Part shown: positions 16,980 to 24,922 of the stretch, in pieces
Layout of the letters: the number at the start of each line of letters is the position of its first letter
How positions within the stretch are numbered: position 1 is the stretch's first letter
Assembly: GCA_020852925.1 (NCBI GenBank)
Contig: JADYZU010000013.1
Location: forward strand, 1-64,000
Origin: Rubellimicrobium sp.
Lineage (GTDB): Bacteria; Pseudomonadota; Alphaproteobacteria; Rhodobacterales; Rhodobacteraceae
DNA: 64,000 nucleotides
Reading direction: 5' to 3'
Program-made: the position numbers and the translations under genes
Notes under the pieces: generated by a model
Told to the model about the DNA's origin: nothing
Seen by the model: only the letters and a program-made list of their open reading frames with translations
Database searches by the model: none

Positions 16980-18295
16980 GGGGACCGCAAAGCCTTCAGG
17001 GGCGGTTGGCGCTCTGGCTCGGGCTGGGGGTGACGCTGATGTGGGCGCTGGCGGCCGGCGTCACCGCGAACCGCTTGCAGGGGCGCATGGACCGGGTATT
17101 CGACGCCGCCCTGGAAGAGACCGGCCAGCGCCTGTTGCCGATGGCGGTGCGCGACATCGTGAACCGCGATGCGGACGACACCCCGGATCAGGGCGTGGCC
17201 ACGCTGCGCGACCATGACGAATACCTGACCTGGATCGTGCGCGATGCCGCCGGGGCGGTGCTGTTGCGGTCGCACCGGGCGGACCCGTCGGTGTTTCCGC
17301 CCTATTCCGGCATCGGCCTGGCCGATACCGCGACCCATCGCATCTATTCGGATTCGGCCTTGCGCGGCAGCCTGACCATCGCCGTGGCCGAACCGCTGGC
17401 GCACCGCCGCGCCATGGCCTGGGAGGCGCTGCGCGGCCTGGCCCTGCCGCTTGCGATCCTGCTGCCGTTCAGCGTTCTGGCGATCTGGGCGGCGCTGCGC
17501 ATCGCCCTGCGTCCGCTGGACGGGTTCCGCCGCGCCATCGCCGCGCGCGGGGCGGGGGATCTGTCGCCGGTGGCGACCGATGGCCTGCCGGTTGAATTCC
17601 GCCCGAACGCGGCGGCGGTGAACCACCTGCTCGACCGTCTGCGCCAGACCCTCGAGGCCGAGCGCAGCTTTACCGCCAATGCCGCGCATGAATTGCGCAC
17701 GCCGGTGGCCGCTGCGCTGGCGCAGGTGCAGCGCCTTGTCCTTGAAACCGGCGAGGGGAACACCCGCGCCCGCGGCCAGCAGATCGAGACAGCGTTGCGT
17801 CGTCTGGCGCGGCTGTCGGAAAAGCTCTTGCACCTGGCCCGCGCCGAAGGGGGCGGGCTGTCCGCAGGCGGGCCTGCCGACCTTGGGCCGATCCTGCGCA
17901 TGGTGATCCGCGATTTCGGCGGTGCCCGGATCGCGGCGGCGATGCCGGACAGGCCGGTCATGGTCGCGATTGATCCGGATGCCTTTGCCATCCTTGCGCG
18001 CAACCTGATCGAAAACGCGCTGATCCATGGCGGCACCGACGAAGCCGTTGTGCTGGAATTGGCCCCGGACGGCACTTTCAGCGTCACCAACACCGGGCCG
18101 GTCGTGCCGGCCGAGGTGCTGGCCCGCCTTGCCCGCCCGTTTGCGCGCGGAGAGAGCAAGGCCGACGGCGCCGGGATCGGGCTTGCCATCGCCCGGACGA
18201 TTGCCATCTCGGCCGGCGGAAACCTGATCCTGACATCGCCACGACCGGGCAGGGCGGACGGCTTCAGCGCCCGGTTCGTGCCGCCATTGCCTTAA
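16976..18295 (+). CDS. Two-component sensor histidine kinase
   Basis: This is the membrane kinase partner of the adjacent regulator, 439 aa from a GTG start overlapping the regulator stop. A helix at about 11-31, a roughly 120-residue periplasmic sensor region and a second helix at about 153-175 precede the catalytic part. A HAMP-like linker leads to the H-box with His238 (AAHELRTP), then the N-box NLIENALIHGG and the ATP-lid motif GAGIGLAIA. The layout resembles QseC/TctE. The signal is unknown, but the neighbouring exported PepSY and flavin proteins suggest a redox or metal cue. The TAA stop lies inside a repeated candidate parS element. Confidence 0.92.
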   Translation: MRGPQSLQGRLALWLGLGVTLMWALAAGVTANRLQGRMDRVFDAALEETGQRLLPMAVRDIVNRDADDTPDQGVATLRDHDEYLTWIVRDAAGAVLLRSHRADPSVFPPYSGIGLADTATHRIYSDSALRGSLTIAVAEPLAHRRAMAWEALRGLALPLAILLPFSVLAIWAALRIALRPLDGFRRAIAARGAGDLSPVATDGLPVEFRPNAAAVNHLLDRLRQTLEAERSFTANAAHELRTPVAAALAQVQRLVLETGEGNTRARGQQIETALRRLARLSEKLLHLARAEGGGLSAGGPADLGPILRMVIRDFGGARIAAAMPDRPVMVAIDPDAFAILARNLIENALIHGGTDEAVVLELAPDGTFSVTNTGPVVPAEVLARLARPFARGESKADGAGIGLAIARTIAISAGGNLILTSPRPGRADGFSARFVPPLP

Positions 18296-18308
18296 CAGGT
18301 GTTATGCC
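18292..18308. repeat. Candidate parS-like repeat, copy 1
   Basis: TTAACAGGTGTTATGCC overlaps the histidine-kinase stop codon. It contains the imperfect palindrome TAACA-GG-TGTTA. An identical 17-bp copy begins 48 bases downstream. RepABC replicons carry short palindromic centromere sites bound by RepB near the rep genes, which makes this a candidate. Confidence 0.45.
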
Positions 18309-18339
18309 AACGCACGGCGGCCGGTCCCGTCACGATCCG

Positions 18340-18356
18340 TTAACAGGTGTTATGCC
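18340..18356. repeat. Candidate parS-like repeat, copy 2
   Basis: This is a second exact copy of TTAACAGGTGTTATGCC. It spans the repC stop codon (TAA read on the minus strand at 18350-18352). Exact repetition at the two convergent gene ends, 48 bp apart, is unlikely to be coding constraint alone. Confidence 0.45.
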
Positions 18357-19552
18357 GCCTTGCGCCGGCCGGTCAGCGCCATCACCATCGGCCCGCAGGA
18401 AAACCGGCCGGCCAGCGCCTTGGCCGACAGCGCCCGCAGATAGCCGCCGGGCGAACGGATCTCGGCAAAGCGTTCCAGCATGGCGACAAGGACGATTGCC
18501 GCCTGGGCGGACCCCATGCAGCGCTGTGCCTCGTCCCAGGCTGACAGGCTGATCCCCATGGCGGGACGCAGGGCACTGGCGGCGGCGAATAGCTGATGCC
18601 AATGCCGGATCGGCCCGGGATGGAAGGTGGCGATGGAGGGGCAACTGGCGGTCACAAGGGACAAGGGGATGTTTGGCACAGCTCCGGGTTCCGGCCGATG
18701 GTCGGGGGCGGTGCCGGGGTCGTCCTGCGCGCCGCTGTCCGCGCCGCTGTTCATGGCGGATTCAGATTCAACAGGCTCTGTCTCTGAATTCTGATGGTGG
18801 CGCTCATTTCGGGCGTCACTGATGATCATTTCTTCTGTCCCGGCGCCGTCGATCCGTTCACGCGCCCGCCCAAGCAGCGCGCCCAGGTCGCTGCGCAGCG
18901 CAAGAAGTTCGGCCACCGTCAACTTGCGCCGCAGCGCGCGTGCCGCAAGAGCGGCGGTGTCGCGCATTTCGTCCCACAGGCCCGAACCGGGGTGCGCCTC
19001 CTCTCCGAACAGGGCCAGCGCGGCCAGATCGCGGCGCATGAGGCTGATCGCCTCGCGCAGGCGGCGCAGCCGGACCCCGGCCTCGCGCGCGGTGTCGGCG
19101 GCGCTGGCGATCTCGGCGGCGCGGCGATGCAGCGCGGACAGGTCAAGCCCGAAGGACACGCGGTCGGCGCCGTCCTTGCGGCTGTAACGCTTGCCGTTCG
19201 GGCTGTCGCGGCGGATCAGGAGGCCCGCCTCGACCAGTCGCGCCAGATGCCGGCGCATGGTCGAACAGGCCATCCCGTTCAGCCGTTCGCACAGCGCCCG
19301 GTTCGAGGGAAACACCACCATCGCGCCATCGCCGCCAAGGTCGTCGCCGGGAAAGAAACTCAGCAACCCCTGAAGCACGGTCAGATCGCGGTCGGTCACG
19401 CCAAAGGCCGCCTGCGCTGTGGCAAGGTCGCGCAACAGCGCCCATTTGTTCACCGGCGGCGACAGGGCAGGCGGCGTCGCCGGCCCTTCGACAAGTCGCA
19501 GATGGGCGCGCGAAATCGGCCGCTTGAACGGCGAAATGGGCGTGTACTCCAT
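18350..19552 (-). CDS. repC: RepABC plasmid replication initiator RepC
   Basis: This is the initiator protein that binds and opens the plasmid origin, 400 aa, the usual size. The N-terminal half holds a winged-helix region (SNRALCERLNGMACSTMRRH and LVEAGLLIRRDSPNGKRYSRKD). The C-terminal GGYLRALSAKA segment is typical of RepC. It lies downstream of repB, separated by the antisense RNA region. An AT-rich island inside the gene (about 18757-18840) probably holds the origin, as in other repABC plasmids. Confidence 0.92.
   Translation of the reverse strand: MEYTPISPFKRPISRAHLRLVEGPATPPALSPPVNKWALLRDLATAQAAFGVTDRDLTVLQGLLSFFPGDDLGGDGAMVVFPSNRALCERLNGMACSTMRRHLARLVEAGLLIRRDSPNGKRYSRKDGADRVSFGLDLSALHRRAAEIASAADTAREAGVRLRRLREAISLMRRDLAALALFGEEAHPGSGLWDEMRDTAALAARALRRKLTVAELLALRSDLGALLGRARERIDGAGTEEMIISDARNERHHQNSETEPVESESAMNSGADSGAQDDPGTAPDHRPEPGAVPNIPLSLVTASCPSIATFHPGPIRHWHQLFAAASALRPAMGISLSAWDEAQRCMGSAQAAIVLVAMLERFAEIRSPGGYLRALSAKALAGRFSCGPMVMALTGRRKAA
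18757..18840. other. Candidate replication origin (AT-rich island inside repC)
   Basis: A stretch with repeated TTC/ATT-rich sequence (for example GATTCAGATTCAACAG and TCATTTCTTCTG) interrupts the otherwise GC-rich repC frame. It encodes a low-complexity Ser/Glu/Asn-rich linker. In studied repABC plasmids the origin lies in an AT-rich part of repC; the assignment here rests on position and composition only. Confidence 0.45.
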
Positions 19553-19601
19553 GATCAGTTCACGAAGGCAAAATATCCCCGGCCCGCGAATCGCTTTGCG
19601 C

Positions 19602-19630
19602 TTGCGGGAGAGGGACCGGGTCGCTACATT
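19602..19630 (+). promoter_or_regulatory. Candidate promoter of the repABC antisense RNA
   Basis: TTGCGG (19602-19607) and TACATT (19625-19630) are separated by exactly 17 bases and face opposite to repB-repC. They match the sigma-70 consensus at three and four of six positions, so the call depends on spacing and context. Confidence 0.45.
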
Positions 19631-19669
19631 CAGAGGTGCGAAAACTGAGTTTTGTAGCGGGCTGGTCCC
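19612..19669. promoter_or_regulatory. Long stem-loop in the repB-repC leader
   Basis: The 17-nt arms 19612-19628 (GGGACCGGGTCGCTACA) and 19653-19669 pair almost fully in RNA, with one G-G mismatch and two G-U pairs. In repABC operons the repC leader folds differently depending on antisense RNA pairing, which controls repC expression. This hairpin fits that role. Confidence 0.55.
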
Positions 19670-19725
19670 GGACGAAACCTGAGAAAGGTCTCGTGGAGCG
19701 TGCGTCTCGGGGCCTTTTTCTTTTT
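19637..19725 (+). ncRNA. Counter-transcribed (antisense) RNA of the repABC operon
   Basis: The small RNA is inferred to run antisense to the repB-repC leader. Its start is estimated about seven bases after the TACATT box. It ends at a rho-independent terminator: stem AAAGGTCTCG (19684-19693) with CGGGGCCTTT (19708-19717), followed by TTCTTTTT. Such RNAs repress repC and define incompatibility in the family. The 5' end is an estimate; the terminator is clear in the sequence. Confidence 0.6.
19684..19725 (+). terminator. Rho-independent terminator of the antisense RNA
   Basis: A 10-bp stem (two G-U pairs) with a 14-base loop is followed by a T-rich run on the plus strand. No T-run follows on the minus strand, so it acts against the repABC direction, as expected for the antisense RNA. 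Confidence 0.7.
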
Positions 19726-19762
19726 GCCTGTATCGTGCCTCCTTCTGGTTTGTTGCTCTTCC

Positions 19763-20710
19763 TCAGCCTTCCGAACGCTTCCAGCGCTCGTGAAGTTCCG
19801 CGATCAGCCGCGGGGCATGCCCCTCGAGCCAATCGACAAAATCCTTGTCCTCGGCCGTCAGCTCCAGCCTGAACTGACGGCCGCGCAGCGCGGTGCGGAT
19901 CCGGGCGGACCCGACCCCCTCGATCCGCTGCCCGGGATCCTGTTTCCGGTCCTGTCCCCGGTCCTGGGCCGGTCCAGCAGGCAGGGTGGCCCTTCTGGCG
20001 GCGGCAAGCACGGCCAGAAAGGCGCGGTCGGATCGCGCATCGGGTTCGGCGCTCTCTTCGGCCATCTCGCGCGCGGCCACGCGGACCAGATCCGCGCGGG
20101 GCACATCGCCGGCGGCCAGCGCCTTTTTCAGTTCCTCCCAACGTGGCCGCCCGATTCCCGGCGCGGCGCCGATGGCAAGGATGACCTCTTCCCCGACCGT
20201 ACGGACCACGTTCAGCAGTTGCGAAACCCCGGCTTCGGTCAGGTTCAGGACTTCGGCCACGCCCCTGTTGCTCCGCTCCGCCTCAAGCAGGTGGTCGCCC
20301 TCCAGCAGCGCCGCCGCGACCAGCGCCCGTTCGATGAAACTGAGGTCGCGGCGCTCCTGGTTTTCAAGCAACTGGTCGCGCAGGGTCTGATCGCTCTCGG
20401 CTTCGGTCACGATCGCCCGGACCTTGATCCCCAGGTCGCGGCACGCCTCAAGGCGCCTGCGCCCGTAGATCAGGCTGTAGCGATCCCGGTCGAGCGGTCG
20501 CAGCAGGATCGGCACCCGCTGCCCGTTCGCCTCGATCGAGGCCCGAAGCCCCGCGACCTCGAGGTGCAGCCGGTCGTCAAGGCGGCCCTCCGTCTCGATC
20601 TGCGCGGGGTCGATCTCGAACACGCCCCCGCGAAGGCGCCGCCCCTCAAGCGCATCGGGCGCGTTGCGCAGGGTCTGCAACGGCAGGCCGAGCTTAGGCT
20701 TTCTTGCCAT
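19763..20710 (-). CDS. repB: RepABC partition protein RepB (ParB family)
   Basis: This is the DNA-binding partition protein that recognises parS sites and works with RepA, 315 aa. The ParB/Spo0J-like N-terminal region contains IYGRRRLEACRDLGI and the ENQERRDLSFIERA motif. A helix-turn-helix region follows (RSNRGVAEVLNLTEAGVSQLLN). The gene overlaps the end of repA by 17 bases, which couples translation. The short C-terminal RLELTAEDKDFVDWLE segment is typical of RepB plasmid partition proteins. Confidence 0.92.
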   Translation of the reverse strand: MARKPKLGLPLQTLRNAPDALEGRRLRGGVFEIDPAQIETEGRLDDRLHLEVAGLRASIEANGQRVPILLRPLDRDRYSLIYGRRRLEACRDLGIKVRAIVTEAESDQTLRDQLLENQERRDLSFIERALVAAALLEGDHLLEAERSNRGVAEVLNLTEAGVSQLLNVVRTVGEEVILAIGAAPGIGRPRWEELKKALAAGDVPRADLVRVAAREMAEESAEPDARSDRAFLAVLAAARRATLPAGPAQDRGQDRKQDPGQRIEGVGSARIRTALRGRQFRLELTAEDKDFVDWLEGHAPRLIAELHERWKRSEG

Positions 20711-21893
20711 GACGCCCCCACGAGTTCTGGATGATCTCCGCGATCTCGTCGTTCACGGCATTCATCGATTCGATGGCCCGGTCAAAGGTCTGCCGGGTGA
20801 AATCCTTGCGGTCGGCCTCATAGAGGGTCTGTTTCGTCAGGCCCGCATCCGAAATCGCGGTCGATTCCACCATGTGATTGGTCAGGACCGACCGGCCGAA
20901 CAGCCCCCGGATGAAGGCGATCACCTCGGTCTGGGGCGCATCCCCGACCTTGTAGCGTGTCGCCATGAACCGCAGCCAGTCAAAGCGCAGGTTGGCGCCG
21001 GCGTCGCGGATCACGCCCAGAAGATCGGCGGTCATGCGCAGGAATTGCGACATCGACATGAGATCGAGCATCTGCGGATGCACCGTCACCAGCACCCCCG
21101 ACGAGGCCGAGAGCGCCGACATCGTGAGGAACCCCAGTTGCGGCGGGCAGTCGATCACCACCACATCGTAATCGTCCTCGACACTCTCGAGCGCGTCACG
21201 CACCCGCGCGAAAAAGGCCCGCGCCCCGCCGCGCTGGATCGCGGCGGGGGTCTCGTGCTCGAATTCCATCAGCTCGAGATTGCCGGGAATCAGGTCGAGG
21301 CCGCGGATGTAGGTCTTGCGGATCACCTGCGACACCGGCACCGGATCGTCATAGCGCACCGCATCGTAAAGGGTTCCGCCCTCCATCAGGTCGAGTTCGG
21401 GCTGAATCCCATGCAGCGCCGAGAGCGAGGCCTGCGGATCAAGGTCGATGGCCAGAACCCGATAGCCCCTGAGGGCCAGTCGCTGCGCCAGATGGGCCGA
21501 AGTCGTGGTCTTGCCCGACCCGCCCTTGAAATTCACGACCGAGATGATCTGCAACTCGTCGCCCTTGCGCCGCCCCGGCACATAGGTTCCGGGCTTTTTC
21601 GCATTGGCCTCAAGGCTTTGGCGGATCTCCCAGATATCGTCGAGAGTATAGCGGCGGTGGCTTCCGGCGGTGGTCTCGACCTCGGCGATCTTGCCCTCGC
21701 GGTGCAGTTTGCGCAGATAGGTGTGATCGACGCCCAGAAGTTCGGCCGCCTCGCCGCTGGTCAGGCTGCGCATGACCTTTCTGGCGTCAGGCGGGAAATG
21801 CGCGGCCCGCTGCGCATGCAGGTTCGACGCGAGGAGTTCGGCGTAATGGCCGATTGCAACGTCCAGGTCCTGTTCAGTCTCGCTCATGCTCAA
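20694..21893 (-). CDS. repA: RepABC partition ATPase RepA (ParA family)
   Basis: This is the ParA-type ATPase that segregates the plasmid and represses the operon, 399 aa. An N-terminal helix-turn-helix (SGEAAELLGVDHTYLRKLHREG) precedes the deviant Walker A KGGSGKTTT at residues 123-131, and CPPQLGFLT marks Walker B. The start is either 21893 or a second Met two codons later. It is the first gene of the repABC operon. Direct repeats just upstream are candidate operator sequence. Confidence 0.92.
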   Translation of the reverse strand: MSMSETEQDLDVAIGHYAELLASNLHAQRAAHFPPDARKVMRSLTSGEAAELLGVDHTYLRKLHREGKIAEVETTAGSHRRYTLDDIWEIRQSLEANAKKPGTYVPGRRKGDELQIISVVNFKGGSGKTTTSAHLAQRLALRGYRVLAIDLDPQASLSALHGIQPELDLMEGGTLYDAVRYDDPVPVSQVIRKTYIRGLDLIPGNLELMEFEHETPAAIQRGGARAFFARVRDALESVEDDYDVVVIDCPPQLGFLTMSALSASSGVLVTVHPQMLDLMSMSQFLRMTADLLGVIRDAGANLRFDWLRFMATRYKVGDAPQTEVIAFIRGLFGRSVLTNHMVESTAISDAGLTKQTLYEADRKDFTRQTFDRAIESMNAVNDEIAEIIQNSWGRHGKKA

Positions 21894-21905
21894 CCCGATC
21901 CGTGG

Positions 21906-21943
21906 GCGCGGATTTTATGTGACCGCGCGGATTTTTCCGTGAC
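21906..21943. promoter_or_regulatory. Direct repeats upstream of repA
   Basis: GCGCGGATTTTATGTGAC (21906-21923) and GCGCGGATTTTTCCGTGAC (21925-21943) are adjacent near-identical copies 13-50 bases upstream of the repA start. Tandem sites here could be the RepA/RepB operator that autoregulates the operon. Confidence 0.4.
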
Positions 21944-22030
21944 TATTGCGGCAAGGATCAGATTCGCGCAAGCCCTTTCCAGATCTGGTGCCGGTATCGA
22001 ACGGTCCCACAACGCGGGCCGGCGTTTCCC

Positions 22031-22075
22031 TTGACAATTTCACCGCGCAGAGATAGCTAGCCAGCAAGCTAGACA
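22031..22075 (+). promoter_or_regulatory. Promoter/operator of the toxin-antitoxin pair
   Basis: A consensus -35 hexamer TTGACA (22031-22036) is followed by TAGCTAG at -10 distance. The perfect short inverted repeat TAGCT (22054-22058) and AGCTA (22067-22071) would place a repressor over the promoter. This is the usual autoregulation of Phd-type antitoxins. The -10 match is poor. Confidence 0.5.
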
Positions 22076-22085
22076 GGTGGACGCC

Positions 22086-22328
22086 ATGTGGACCCTTCAG
22101 GACGCGAAGAACAGGTTCAGTGCGGTGGTCGAGGCCGCGCTTGCCGGCTCCCCGCAAGCGGTGACCCGACGGGGCAAGCCGGCGGTGGTCGTCCTGTCCG
22201 CCGAGGAATATCATCGACTGCTCGAGGGGGCTGTGAAGACGCGCGAGAGCTTTGCCGATCATCTGCTGGCCTTTCCCGGCGGTGAGGTTCCGCGCGCCAT
22301 GGCCGCTCCGCGTGACGTGACCTTCTGA
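22086..22328 (+). CDS. Phd/YefM-type antitoxin
   Basis: This 80-aa antitoxin is predicted to neutralise the PIN toxin downstream and to bind its own promoter. The N-terminus WTLQDAKNRFSAVVEAAL and the VTRRGKPAVVVLSAEEY strand are standard Phd/YefM features. The variable C-terminal tail would contact the toxin. ATG at 22086 is preferred, with AGGTGG just upstream; an in-frame GTG at 22077 lies within that ribosome site. The stop overlaps the toxin ATG by one base. Confidence 0.9.
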   Translation: MWTLQDAKNRFSAVVEAALAGSPQAVTRRGKPAVVVLSAEEYHRLLEGAVKTRESFADHLLAFPGGEVPRAMAAPRDVTF

Positions 22329-22729
22329 TGTACATCCTTGATACCAATGTCATCTCGGCCGTGCGCCGCCCGGATCGCGCGCCAAAGGTGGCGGCCTGGC
22401 TGCAAGGCAAGGCCGAACCTGACCTGTTCATCAGCGTCATCACGCTGGGCGAGATCGAACGCGGCATCCGCCAGCAGCAATCGCGTGACCCGGGCTTTGC
22501 CGCCGATCTTCGCGCCTGGCTTGATCGGACGGTTCTGTTGTTCTCCGACCGTCTGTTGCCGTTCGACGCCGAAGATGCCCGTATCTGGGGCCGCCTGTCG
22601 GCCGAGATCGGGAACAACGGTGCCGATCTGATGATCGCCGCCTCGGCGCTGCGTCACGCAGCCATTGTCGTGACCGGGAACACCAGCGACTTTGTTCCGA
22701 CCGGATGCGCGCTCGAGAACCCGTTTTGA
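22328..22729 (+). CDS. vapC: PIN-domain ribonuclease toxin (VapC family)
   Basis: This 133-aa endoribonuclease toxin keeps the PIN acidic residues: Asp5 (ILDTN), Glu42 (LGEIERG), Asp100 (NNGADLMIAA) and a fourth near Asp121. Family members cleave tRNA or rRNA when not bound by antitoxin. Pairing with a Phd-type antitoxin on a plasmid, between repABC and a recombinase, suggests post-segregational stabilisation. Confidence 0.9.
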   Translation: MYILDTNVISAVRRPDRAPKVAAWLQGKAEPDLFISVITLGEIERGIRQQQSRDPGFAADLRAWLDRTVLLFSDRLLPFDAEDARIWGRLSAEIGNNGADLMIAASALRHAAIVVTGNTSDFVPTGCALENPF

Positions 22730-22754
22730 AACGGCAGGCCGGCAGGGCAGGGGG

Positions 22755-23795
22755 TTACAGCCCCGCCGCCCTGGTCAGGTTGACGCGGAACCGGTCGCGG
22801 CGGCGCTGGTAGCGGCGGGTCATCTCGGCGCTGGCGTGGCCGAGTTGCTTCTGCACGTGGCGCTCGTCGACTTCGGCGCTGCTGGCCAGGCCAGCGCGCA
22901 AGCTGTGACCGGAAAACAGGGCAGGGCGTTCCACTTCGGGCAGATCGCCGCGCAGTCCGGCGGCGGTTGCGGCGCGTTTGACCAGCCGCGCCACCTCGCG
23001 GTCGTTCAGGCGGAACGGGCCCGGCTCCTTGCCATGCCCGGTAATGCGGCGAAACAGCGGGCCCTGGTGGATGCGGGCGAACTTCAGCCAGAGTTGCAGC
23101 GCCTCGACCGGGCAGGTGGCAGGCGATGAGCCGCGGCCGATCTCGACCTCGCGCCAGCCGGTCTTGCCGCGCAGCCGGACCAGCAGCCCGCCTTCCAGCA
23201 CCTCGACCCAGCCACGGCCGTCCTCGGTCTGGTCGCGGCCCATGTCGAGGCCGGTGATCTCGGACCGCCGGAGGCCGCCGGCAAAGCCCACCAGTAACAT
23301 CGCCCGGTCGCGCAGGCCACGCAGGGTGCCACGGTCGCAGGTTTCCAGCATCGCCAGCAGATCGCCGGGCAGGATCGCCTCCTTCTGCCTCGGGGGGGCG
23401 GCGTGGCTGTTGCGGATGCCGGCCAGCACGGTGGCGATATGGCGGTCGCGGCGATCAAGGGTCAGCCCGCGCTGCGCATAGGCCCAGACCAGTGCCGACA
23501 GCCGCCGTTCAATGGTGGAAACTGCATTCCTGCGCCCGCCCACCGATTTCGCGCCACTGGCGCAGGCGGTGATGTAAAGGCCCAGGACCTGCGGATCGGG
23601 GCTCAGCGCCTCAAGCCCTTCGCGCCGGCACCAGCCGGCAAAATGCTTCCAGTCGGCGGCATAGGCCTTGCGGGTGTTGGCCGAACTCGCCGCCTCGGCA
23701 TAGGAGCGCGCCCGTTCCGCCAGATCGCGCAACGCCGGCGGCTGGTGTTCCGGAGGGGCAGGGGGCCTGTCCGTCACGGACGCGCCCCACAACAC
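22755..23795 (-). CDS. Tyrosine recombinase/integrase
   Basis: This 346-aa site-specific recombinase has a SAM-like core-binding domain (about 25-125) and a catalytic domain. The catalytic set is complete: Arg176 region (GGLRRSE), Lys211 (GKTGW), His297 and Arg300 (GHSLRAG), His320 (LGHAS) and Tyr329 (RRYQR). It may resolve plasmid multimers or mark an integrated element. A strong 10-bp inverted repeat about 105 bases upstream of its start could be its recombination core site. The start could instead be a GTG six codons in. Confidence 0.88.
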   Translation of the reverse strand: MLWGASVTDRPPAPPEHQPPALRDLAERARSYAEAASSANTRKAYAADWKHFAGWCRREGLEALSPDPQVLGLYITACASGAKSVGGRRNAVSTIERRLSALVWAYAQRGLTLDRRDRHIATVLAGIRNSHAAPPRQKEAILPGDLLAMLETCDRGTLRGLRDRAMLLVGFAGGLRRSEITGLDMGRDQTEDGRGWVEVLEGGLLVRLRGKTGWREVEIGRGSSPATCPVEALQLWLKFARIHQGPLFRRITGHGKEPGPFRLNDREVARLVKRAATAAGLRGDLPEVERPALFSGHSLRAGLASSAEVDERHVQKQLGHASAEMTRRYQRRRDRFRVNLTRAAGL

Positions 23796-23899
23796 CGGCA
23801 GGTCAACCCCATGCCACCGCTCCGGGTTGTGGCGGCAGGCGGACGATTTCGGGCGATTGGCGCGAAGAACAAGAGCATCCTTCTATAATAGATCAAAAC

Positions 23900-23924
23900 A
23901 TCCGATAATGCAAGATTATCGGAT
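23900..23924. promoter_or_regulatory. Perfect 10-bp inverted repeat between recombinase and DUF1403 genes
   Basis: ATCCGATAAT (23900-23909) and ATTATCGGAT (23915-23924) flank a five-base spacer GCAAG in an AT-rich patch. TATAAT (23884-23889) lies beside it. It could be an operator for the divergent genes or the two-arm core site of the tyrosine recombinase. Confidence 0.5.
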
Positions 23925-24002
23925 ATTATTTGAAAGTGACAGGCGCGGCGCTTGGTCGCAAAAAATATGGCACTAACCGCCGTTCTCTGTTAGCTTGCCG
24001 TC

Positions 24003-24920
24003 ATGCCGCGCGACCTGAACCCTGCACCCGTCCCCCGTTCCGATGCCGCGCTGCCGCGTTGGGTCCGGCAGGGGGCGGGTCGGGAAGATCCTGAAACCGC
24101 ACCGTTTTCGGCGGGCGCGGCGCTGGCGGCTCTTGATCCGCTGGCCCGCTCCGAAGACCCGACAGGTCAGCTCTGGCGCAGGCGGCTGGCGCTTGCGGCG
24201 GCGGCGGCGGTTGCCGCGCTGGAGGGGCGCCGGGAAGGGGAAGCACAGTTGCGCGACGCCCTCACCCTCTGCCGCCCCGGGGATGACCCCGGCCCGGGCG
24301 GGCGGCTGCTGATCGCCTGGCGGCATCTGGGCGCGGCGGGGGCGTTGCGTTCCACCGACTGGCCGGCGCGGTTGCCGGGGTTGTTCGACCTGCCGCCGCA
24401 CCCCCTTGCCGATCTGCTGCGCGATCTGGGCGCGCGGTTCGTCGGGCGCATCCTGCCGCTGCGCTTTGCCGCTGAGGCGGCGCGTAAGGTTCTCGCCCTC
24501 GGCCCGACCTATCGCGGCCTTGCACTCTGGCTGGCCGATGCCGCTCTCGCCCGCGCCCTCGGCTGGGATCGCCCGCTGCCGCTCCTGGCGGCGCATCTGC
24601 CGCGTGCCGCCTTCCGGCTCGACGGCGAGGCGTGGTTGGCGGCCTGCGCCGCGGCCTGGGGCAGGGGGGCGGTGGCGGCGTTTGATCTGCACACCGATCT
24701 GGCCCGCCGCGCCGCTGCGCTCCGCGCCGCCGCCTTGAGGCTGCGCGGCAAGGATGCCGCCGCCGTGGTGGCCAGGCTGCTGAGCGAGGATGCGCTCTCT
24801 GCCCAGGCGGGCGCGCAGACCAGCGACCGTGCCGCGCGGCGGCTGTTCGAGCGGCTGACCGCGCTCGGGCTGGTGCGCGAGCTGACCGGCCGGCCGACCT
24901 TCCGGCTTTACGGGCTGTGA
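24003..24920 (+). CDS. DUF1403 family protein
   Basis: This 305-aa, strongly Ala/Leu/Arg-rich helical protein matches, as far as I recognise, the DUF1403 family seen next to scpB in alphaproteobacterial plasmids. The C-terminus (SDRAARRLFERLTALGLVRE followed by LTGRPTFRLYGL) looks like a winged helix. No signal peptide or membrane segment is present. No clear ribosome site precedes the ATG. The stop overlaps a possible GTG start of scpB. It occupies the place a kleisin (ScpA) gene would have in a chromosomal scpAB operon; its function is unknown. Confidence 0.75.
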   Translation: MPRDLNPAPVPRSDAALPRWVRQGAGREDPETAPFSAGAALAALDPLARSEDPTGQLWRRRLALAAAAAVAALEGRREGEAQLRDALTLCRPGDDPGPGGRLLIAWRHLGAAGALRSTDWPARLPGLFDLPPHPLADLLRDLGARFVGRILPLRFAAEAARKVLALGPTYRGLALWLADAALARALGWDRPLPLLAAHLPRAAFRLDGEAWLAACAAAWGRGAVAAFDLHTDLARRAAALRAAALRLRGKDAAAVVARLLSEDALSAQAGAQTSDRAARRLFERLTALGLVRELTGRPTFRLYGL

Positions 24921-24922
24921 CC

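Noticed and set aside
18296-18349. Small gene between the histidine kinase and repC
   Set aside because: The 54-base gap is filled by the two 17-bp repeats and has no ribosome site or useful frame.
22755-23795. Prophage integrase marking an integrated phage
   Set aside because: No capsid, terminase, tail or lysis genes are nearby; plasmid maintenance genes surround it, so plasmid resolution is the simpler reading.
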